A program made the translations under genes and the position numbers. Below the pieces are notes generated by a model. It was not told the origin of the DNA. It was given only the letters and a program-made list of their open reading frames with translations, and ran no database searches. Source: Alphaproteobacteria bacterium UBA7371 (GTDB lineage: Bacteria > Pseudomonadota > Alphaproteobacteria > UBA8317). Taken from it: a stretch of 11,166 nt of DNA. This document shows, piece by piece, positions 7,258-11,166 of the stretch. Each line of letters opens with the position of its first letter. Positions within the stretch are counted from its first letter, which is position 1. Where the stretch lies: positions 1 through 11,166 of the forward strand of contig DKOD01000086.1 of NCBI GenBank assembly GCA_002469865.1. Direction: 5' to 3'.

Positions 7258-7271
7258 GCATGGCCAAGGTC

Positions 7272-7300
7272 TTGACCTGAGGGGTTATCATCCGTAACAA
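7272..7300 (+). promoter_or_regulatory. Likely promoter of the tRNA-Lys gene
   Basis: TTGACC at 7272-7277 is a strong -35 element, followed after 17 bases by a poor -10, TAACAA, at 7295-7300. The start would fall near 7307, about 7 bases before the mature tRNA 5' end at 7314. The following bases, GCGGCC (7303-7308), form a GC-rich discriminator as is usual for stringently controlled stable RNA promoters. It lies back to back with the possible leftward promoter. Confidence 0.5.
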
Positions 7301-7313
7301 ATGCGGCCTCGTG

Positions 7314-7390
7314 GGGCGCGTAGCTCAGTTGGTTAGAGCATCTGACTTTTAATCAGAGGGTCGAAGGTTCGAATCCTTCCGCGCTCACCA
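7314..7390 (+). tRNA. tRNA-Lys (anticodon TTT)
   Basis: The full 77-base cloverleaf can be folded by eye. The acceptor stem GGGCGCG (7314-7320) pairs with CGCGCTC with one G-T pair. The D arm is GCTC..GAGC. The anticodon stem TCTGA/TCAGA encloses the loop CTTTTAA, with the anticodon TTT at 7348-7350. The T arm is GAAGG-TTCGAAT-CCTTC, followed by discriminator A. The 3' CCA is encoded (7388-7390). TTT reads AAA and AAG lysine codons. No hairpin terminator follows directly. Confidence 0.97.
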
Positions 7391-7720
7391 CGAGTTTCAT
7401 ATTATTTCCCCCATTTACGAATGATTTTCGGTGGCCAACCAGCCACACGCATCAAAGATATGAAGCTCGTGATTTGGTGGTTATGAAAAACGGAAGCTAG
7501 ATTTCATTTTATCTCTATTCATGTTTCGTTTGAAAATTTATGACTGGCTTGGATAGATGTAACAGTCGAGTCCCGTAAAAATTGGTGAGGGTGCTTTTTA
7601 GGAGCTAGTCATTCGGTGAAGGGGTGAGTTTTTTTGCGTTCTATATCGCAAGGCCGTTTGTTAAACCAATATGATGGTCTTTGGGGCGCTATTACCGCAT
7701 GATTTTTGGGAACCACCGCC
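7391..7720. other. AT-rich intergenic region without a recognisable gene
   Basis: These 330 bases lie between the tRNA 3' end and the exostosin-like gene. I see no convincing open frame, RNA gene or terminator hairpin. Hand counts of the three 60-base rows 7441-7500, 7501-7560 and 7561-7620 give GC of 26, 17 and 27 bases, clearly below a housekeeping row such as 3841-3900 (32 of 60). A seven-T run at 7629-7635 has no stem before it. TATGAT at 7670-7675 could be a -10 element for the downstream gene, but no acceptable -35 element precedes it. Confidence 0.6.
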
Positions 7721-8761
7721 ATGAGTTTGAAGCAACTGCGCAGAAAAATTTACCGAGAAACAATCACAAAAAAGCTTTCTTCGGAATTTCTGTTTTCATT
7801 AAACAGATGTGTCTTGATATCGAGCCATGGTTTTGCTGCGTTCGCCCATGGCCATCATCGATTTGATCAAGATGTGGATTTTTCTCATTTTTGGGACAAA
7901 ACATATTCATGCTTTTATGTGCGCACAGATGATGTTGAGGAATTTGTGGCCAAGATCGGCCAACGACCTTTAAATCAGAAACATGTTGTTACATTGTTGG
8001 TGGGGGATAGCGACACGCCAGTTTCAGGCAAGAAACGCGAATTGTTGGAACGCCTTGCCCAGGAACACGAACCCTTGCAAATATTCTGCCAAAACTTGGC
8101 GGACAACTCAGTTAGCCTAAAAAATCTTCCTATTGGGTTAGATTATCATTCAAACCTTTATTTTTACGATTTTTTTCAATCTAATCGAAAAATGCCGTTG
8201 CATCAAGAATTGGCGCTGGTGGATTTGTTAAAAAGCGCACAAAACTGGTCCTCCAGACCTCTTCGTGTAAGCGTTGATTGGGCTGGGTCTACCCACCGAG
8301 GGGATAGGTCAGAGGCATTGGAACATTTGCCAAGTCAGTTATGCCAATTCACTGATTTTGGTGGAAAAAAGCGTGTAGCACAAATGGACATCTGGAAGCA
8401 GCATTTGTCATGCCAATTTGTTGCTAGCCCTTTTGGTGTTGGGCTTGATTGTCATCGCACCTGGGAGGCTATAGCTCTTGGCTGTGTTCCAATCACATGC
8501 CGCTCTGGATTGTCGCCTTCATTTGCTGGTTTGCCTGTGCTGGAGTTGGAAAGTTGGTCTGAATTAACTGAGGAAAAGCTTCAACAGGCGGCCAAAGAAA
8601 TTTCGGGCGAAAAGTTTGATTTTGGTCCCATGTTCATGTCCCATTGGAAAAAACATTTTGCACAAGATGTTCAAAATCACGACCGACATCTTGCATCGGT
8701 TGACGACTGGCCGCGTATCTTCCGCGCGGAATTTGACAGAATTCGCTGGGATTGCGCATGA
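7721..8761 (+). CDS. Exostosin-like glycosyltransferase
   Basis: A 346-residue protein whose C-terminal half resembles exostosin-type glycosyltransferases. The signature is SPFGVGLDCHRTWEAIALGC (residues 236-255) followed by VPIT and, after a short gap, LPVLELESWSELT. This corresponds to the donor-binding part of the family, usually written GxGLDxHRxWEALxLGCIPI. PIGLDYH (137-143) is a second motif seen in such proteins. The N-terminal part (MSLKQLRRK onward) is basic and poorly conserved. No signal peptide or membrane helix is evident, so a cytoplasmic location is likely. ATG 7721 is preferred over the in-frame TTG at 7706; GGGA at 7708-7711 lies nine bases upstream. Local GC is low in parts (20 of 60 in 8101-8160). 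The next gene encodes a UDP-xylose synthase, so a pentose donor is possible but unproven. Confidence 0.8.
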   Translation: MSLKQLRRKIYRETITKKLSSEFLFSLNRCVLISSHGFAAFAHGHHRFDQDVDFSHFWDKTYSCFYVRTDDVEEFVAKIGQRPLNQKHVVTLLVGDSDTPVSGKKRELLERLAQEHEPLQIFCQNLADNSVSLKNLPIGLDYHSNLYFYDFFQSNRKMPLHQELALVDLLKSAQNWSSRPLRVSVDWAGSTHRGDRSEALEHLPSQLCQFTDFGGKKRVAQMDIWKQHLSCQFVASPFGVGLDCHRTWEAIALGCVPITCRSGLSPSFAGLPVLELESWSELTEEKLQQAAKEISGEKFDFGPMFMSHWKKHFAQDVQNHDRHLASVDDWPRIFRAEFDRIRWDCA

Positions 8762-8792
8762 CTAACAAAGCGCAGTCCTAAGGGTTCCAGTC

Positions 8793-9758
8793 ATGGCAAA
8801 GATTTCTAACAGAAAACGCATTTTGGTTACCGGTGGGGCTGGTTTTCTGGGCTCCCATCTATGTGAGCGACTCTTATCGCGTGGTGATGACGTTATTTGT
8901 GTGGACAACTTCTATTCCGGAACGAAGGACAATATTGTCCATTTATTACCCAACCCTCATTTCGAGCTAATACGTCATGACATCACCTTTCCTCTTTTTG
9001 TGGAAGTGGATGAGATCTTCAACCTAGCATGTCCGGCATCGCCCATTCACTATCAGCATGACCCCGTTCAGACCACCAAAACATCGGTCCATGGCGCCAT
9101 CAACATGCTTGGGCTCGCCAAACGAACAGGCGCAAAAATTTTTCAAGCATCAACAAGTGAAGTCTATGGAGATCCCGAAATGCATCCTCAGCGGGAGGAG
9201 TATTGGGGTAACGTAAATCCAATAGGAATTCGTTCTTGTTATGATGAGGGAAAAAGATGCGCCGAGACTTTGTTTTTTGATTATTACCGGCAGCATCAGG
9301 TGGATATTAAGGTGGTGCGTATCTTTAATACCTATGGCCCACGCATGCATCCCAATGACGGTCGCGTGGTGAGCAACTTCATCATGCAAGCGCTGCAAGG
9401 AGAGGATATTACTGTTTTTGGTGATGGCAGCCAGACAAGAAGTTTTTGCTATGTCGATGATCTGGTTGATGGGTTCTTGCTCATGATGGATTCACCTCAA
9501 CATAATATTGGGCCTATCAACCTGGGTAACCCATCAGAATTTACCATTAAGCAACTGGCTGAAAACGTGCTGAAGCATGTTGGTGGAAGCTCCCAATTGG
9601 TGTTGAAACCATTGCCTATGGATGATCCCAAACAACGTCAGCCAGATATAACCAAGGCCAAAGAAGAACTTAATTGGTCTCCAAAGGTTTCTTTGGATGA
9701 GGGCCTTGAGCAGACTATCGGTTATTTCAGAAATATTTCCTGGTCGAATAATGCCTGA
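8793..9758 (+). CDS. UDP-glucuronate decarboxylase (UDP-xylose synthase)
   Basis: A 321-residue extended short-chain dehydrogenase that converts UDP-glucuronate to UDP-xylose using bound NAD. The Rossmann motif is ILVTGGAGFLGSH (10-22), and the acidic residue for NAD ribose follows in VDNFYSG (38-43 region). Catalytic residues lie in STSEVYGDP (E123) and in the Y150-DEG-K154 pair. The segments NLACPASPIHYQ, GNVNPIGIRSCYDEGKR and GDGSQTRSFCYVDDLVDG (R216) are hallmarks that separate this decarboxylase from related 4-epimerases and dehydratases. The start has TAAGGG at 8779-8784, eight bases before ATG 8793. The 3' end overlaps the GtrB-like gene by 8 bases, so the two are probably coupled. Bacterial versions are often called uxs, but naming is inconsistent, so no symbol is given. 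Confidence 0.94.
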   Translation: MAKISNRKRILVTGGAGFLGSHLCERLLSRGDDVICVDNFYSGTKDNIVHLLPNPHFELIRHDITFPLFVEVDEIFNLACPASPIHYQHDPVQTTKTSVHGAINMLGLAKRTGAKIFQASTSEVYGDPEMHPQREEYWGNVNPIGIRSCYDEGKRCAETLFFDYYRQHQVDIKVVRIFNTYGPRMHPNDGRVVSNFIMQALQGEDITVFGDGSQTRSFCYVDDLVDGFLLMMDSPQHNIGPINLGNPSEFTIKQLAENVLKHVGGSSQLVLKPLPMDDPKQRQPDITKAKEELNWSPKVSLDEGLEQTIGYFRNISWSNNA

Positions 9759-10701
9759 GCATAAGACCAGATTAGCGATTATTTGCCCTGTTTTTAACGA
9801 ACAATTGATGGTTTCGACCTTTGTTGATTCCATTAAGCCTGTTTTGAGGAGTTTGGCTCCAAAAGGCATATCGCCTTGTTTGGTTTTTGTTGATGATGGT
9901 TCTGAGGATCAAACGGCCACTGAAATCAGTGCGCTTTTGAATGACGATCCCGACATCAAACTTATCCAGCTCAGCCGGAATTTTGGCAAAGAAGCAGCCT
10001 TAAGTGCCGGCATTGATTATGCCGTTCAGCAGGAATTTGATGGGTTGATTTTGATAGATGTCGATCTGCAAGATCCAGTGGAAGAAATCCCCAATATGGT
10101 TGTTGCCTGGCAAGAAGGTTCAGATGTGGTTCTCATGCAGCGCGTGGATCGTTCTGAAGACACATTTTTCAAACGAAATAGCGCCAAACTTTACTATGGT
10201 TTGTTCAACGCCCTATCGGAGCATAAAATTGTAGAAAATGTGGGGGATTACCGCCTTATCGATTATAAGGTGGCCAAAGAGCTAACCAAGCTTGAAGAGC
10301 GCAACAGGGTCATGAAATCCCTTATCCCCTGGGTTGGTTTTCAGACAAAAATATTGCCTTACAAACGCAAAAGCCGTCATGCCGGTCAAACTAGTTTTAA
10401 TGTGGCAAGGCTCTCGGATCTTGCCATTAACTCCATTACTTCCCATTCCACAAAATTGCTTCGTTTGTGGGGCTTAATGGGCATTTTGATGTTTCTTGCC
10501 TCGGTTGGCTTTGCAGCCAAAATTATTTTGGAAAAAATGTTTTTTGGCATTGAAGTGCCTGGCTATGCATCCCTCGTGGTGATCACAACCTTGATCGGGG
10601 GGGTAAATATGCTGGGCCTTGCGGTGATTGGCGAATATGTTGGGCGCATCTATCTGGAAAGCAAACGCCGGCCTTTATATGTCATCAAATCGATATCTTA
10701 A
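9751..10701 (+). CDS. GtrB/ArnC-like polyprenyl-phosphate glycosyltransferase
   Basis: A 316-residue family 2 glycosyltransferase of the bacterial dolichol-phosphate-mannose-synthase type. It moves a sugar from a nucleotide donor to undecaprenyl phosphate at the inner membrane's cytoplasmic face. Motifs: LAIICPVFNEQ (8-18), CLVFVDDGSEDQT (43-55), LSRNFGKEAALSAG (74-87), metal-binding LIDVDLQDPVE (101-111), ENVGDYRLID (162-171), EERNRVMKSL (182-191). Two membrane helices follow at about 236-260 and 272-298, ending GEYVGRIYLESKRRPLYVI, as in GtrB proteins. ATG 9751 lies inside the preceding decarboxylase gene; the in-frame codon at 9697 is deeper in it and less likely. The ribosome binding site is weak, consistent with coupling. 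Donor specificity cannot be read from the sequence. UDP-xylose is inferred from the neighbour; UDP-glucose, as for phage GtrB, is an alternative. Confidence 0.92.
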   Translation: MPEHKTRLAIICPVFNEQLMVSTFVDSIKPVLRSLAPKGISPCLVFVDDGSEDQTATEISALLNDDPDIKLIQLSRNFGKEAALSAGIDYAVQQEFDGLILIDVDLQDPVEEIPNMVVAWQEGSDVVLMQRVDRSEDTFFKRNSAKLYYGLFNALSEHKIVENVGDYRLIDYKVAKELTKLEERNRVMKSLIPWVGFQTKILPYKRKSRHAGQTSFNVARLSDLAINSITSHSTKLLRLWGLMGILMFLASVGFAAKIILEKMFFGIEVPGYASLVVITTLIGGVNMLGLAVIGEYVGRIYLESKRRPLYVIKSIS

Positions 10702-11071
10702 CATCAGTGCCATTGGTCGGTTTGGCCTTGTGGGTATTGGCGCCACCCTGGTTCATTTATGCGTGTCGGTCCTCGTTCTTGCGATGGGTTTGGATGTTTA
10801 TCTGGCCAATTTGGTGGGCTTTGTTGTTGCCTTTGTTTTTTCTTTTCTGGGCCATAGCAGGGTAACTTTCCCCGACGGTGACCGCAGCCATCTTGCTTGG
10901 GCACGCTTTTTCCTGGTGGCCTTGATGGGCTTTGGGCTGAACAATTTGGTTTTGTTGCTCAGCTCAGGCCATGACATGGAATATGCACGCCTTATGCTGG
11001 CTGTTTTTGTGGCGCCCTTGGCAACTTTTGTGCTTTCCGCCCTATGGGTTTTTGCCAAGCGCACTGTTTGA
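10679..11071 (+). CDS. GtrA-like membrane protein (probable polyprenyl-phosphate sugar flippase)
   Basis: A 130-residue integral membrane protein of the GtrA family. Four hydrophobic segments lie at about residues 12-34, 40-57, 75-95 and 103-125. Family features are RFGLVGIGATLVHL (14-27), a FSFLGHSRVTF segment after helix 2, RFFLVALMGFGLNN (76-89) and APLATFVLSALWVF near the end. GtrA proteins are thought to help turn undecaprenyl-phosphate-linked sugars to the periplasmic side; direct proof is limited. The start overlaps the GtrB-like gene by 23 bases, and no good ribosome binding site precedes it, so coupling is likely. ATG 10679 gives the usual short N terminus before helix 1; the in-frame codon at 10628 would add 17 residues inside the preceding gene. 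A third gtr-type gene (the transferase using the flipped sugar) is not seen in the window. Confidence 0.9.
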   Translation: MSSNRYLNISAIGRFGLVGIGATLVHLCVSVLVLAMGLDVYLANLVGFVVAFVFSFLGHSRVTFPDGDRSHLAWARFFLVALMGFGLNNLVLLLSSGHDMEYARLMLAVFVAPLATFVLSALWVFAKRTV

Positions 11072-11166
11072 GGCAATGCCCCAGGAAAGGCCGTTGCTGT
11101 TTTTGCTTTGGTAAAGAATTTTTCCTGACGCAGCAAAGCTCAGCTTTCCAGCATAGGCATTGTCTT
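11042..11166 (-). CDS. Possible C-terminal end of a convergent gene (partial, start outside window)
   Basis: Read on the minus strand from the right edge, one frame stays open for 40 codons and ends at TAG (11044-11042), overlapping the gtrA-like 3' end by 30 bases. The visible peptide includes DNAYAGKLSFAASGKILYQ and GLSWGIASNSALGK, which has a protein-like composition. A second minus frame is also open over the same bases, so this could be chance. No family is recognised. Confidence 0.3.
   Translation of the reverse strand, partial: DNAYAGKLSFAASGKILYQSKNSNGLSWGIASNSALGKNP

Noticed and set aside
7330..7410. Minus-strand frame with a G-rich pre-ATG stretch reading MKLVVSAEGFEPSTL through the tRNA
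   Set aside because: It is the reverse complement of the tRNA T arm and anticodon arm; AEGFEPST peptides are a well known artefact of antisense tRNA reading.
7629..7635. Run of seven T residues as a possible terminator
   Set aside because: No stable stem precedes it; the upstream bases are mostly purines and cannot pair with themselves.
8758..8781. Seven-codon frame MTNKAQS starting at an ATGA overlap with the exostosin-like stop
   Set aside because: It is too short to support, and its stop lies in the ribosome binding region of the next gene. The ATGA is probably coincidental.
10798..11136. 112-residue minus-strand frame opposite the GtrA-like gene
   Set aside because: It is mostly antisense to a clear membrane-protein gene and has the lysine/threonine-rich composition of a shadow frame.
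1..11166. CRISPR array, insertion sequence or prophage genes
   Set aside because: No regularly spaced repeats, transposase or integrase motifs, or phage structural proteins were seen on either strand.

Overview
The window looks like chromosomal DNA from an alphaproteobacterium, most likely a Rhodospirillales-type or related marine lineage with moderate GC. Two things support this. First, the run gyrA - coaD - peptidyl-prolyl isomerase - queA - tgt is a gene order I know from Alphaproteobacteria. Second, the GyrA tail and the Tgt protein (D-S-G-G-Y active-site loop) resemble alphaproteobacterial versions. I cannot name the genus.

Left block (1-4277, + strand) is housekeeping. It holds the end of gyrA, coaD (coenzyme A synthesis), a cyclophilin with two plausible starts, and the queuosine pair queA and tgt, which share an ATGA stop/start. 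The genes are tightly packed with no visible terminator between them, so they are probably co-transcribed.

Middle block (4274-7200, - strand) is a four-gene run transcribed leftward, converging on tgt so tightly that the two stop codons share the bases TTAA. In transcription order it has an unrecognised 85-residue protein, a GT-A-like glycosyltransferase with CDDD and VDDVW motifs, a WaaE/KdtX-like family 2 glycosyltransferase, and a family 4 glycosyltransferase. The last three are linked by GTGA and ATGA overlaps. The set looks like a small pathway building the lipopolysaccharide core or another surface glycan. Its substrates cannot be read from the sequence.

A tRNA-Lys(TTT) gene (7314-7390, + strand) with its own likely promoter separates this run from the right block. 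After it comes a gene-poor, AT-rich stretch (7391-7720).

Right block (7721-11071, + strand) holds an exostosin-like glycosyltransferase, a UDP-glucuronate decarboxylase (UDP-xylose synthase), a GtrB-like polyprenyl-phosphate glycosyltransferase with two C-terminal membrane helices, and a GtrA-like four-helix membrane protein. The last three overlap or nearly so. My best hypothesis is that UDP-xylose made by the decarboxylase is loaded onto undecaprenyl phosphate by the GtrB-like enzyme and flipped to the periplasm with help from the GtrA-like protein, for decoration of a surface polymer. The final transferase would have to lie outside the window. At the right edge, the minus strand carries a possible C-terminal end of another gene. 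No CRISPR array, transposase or phage gene is visible.
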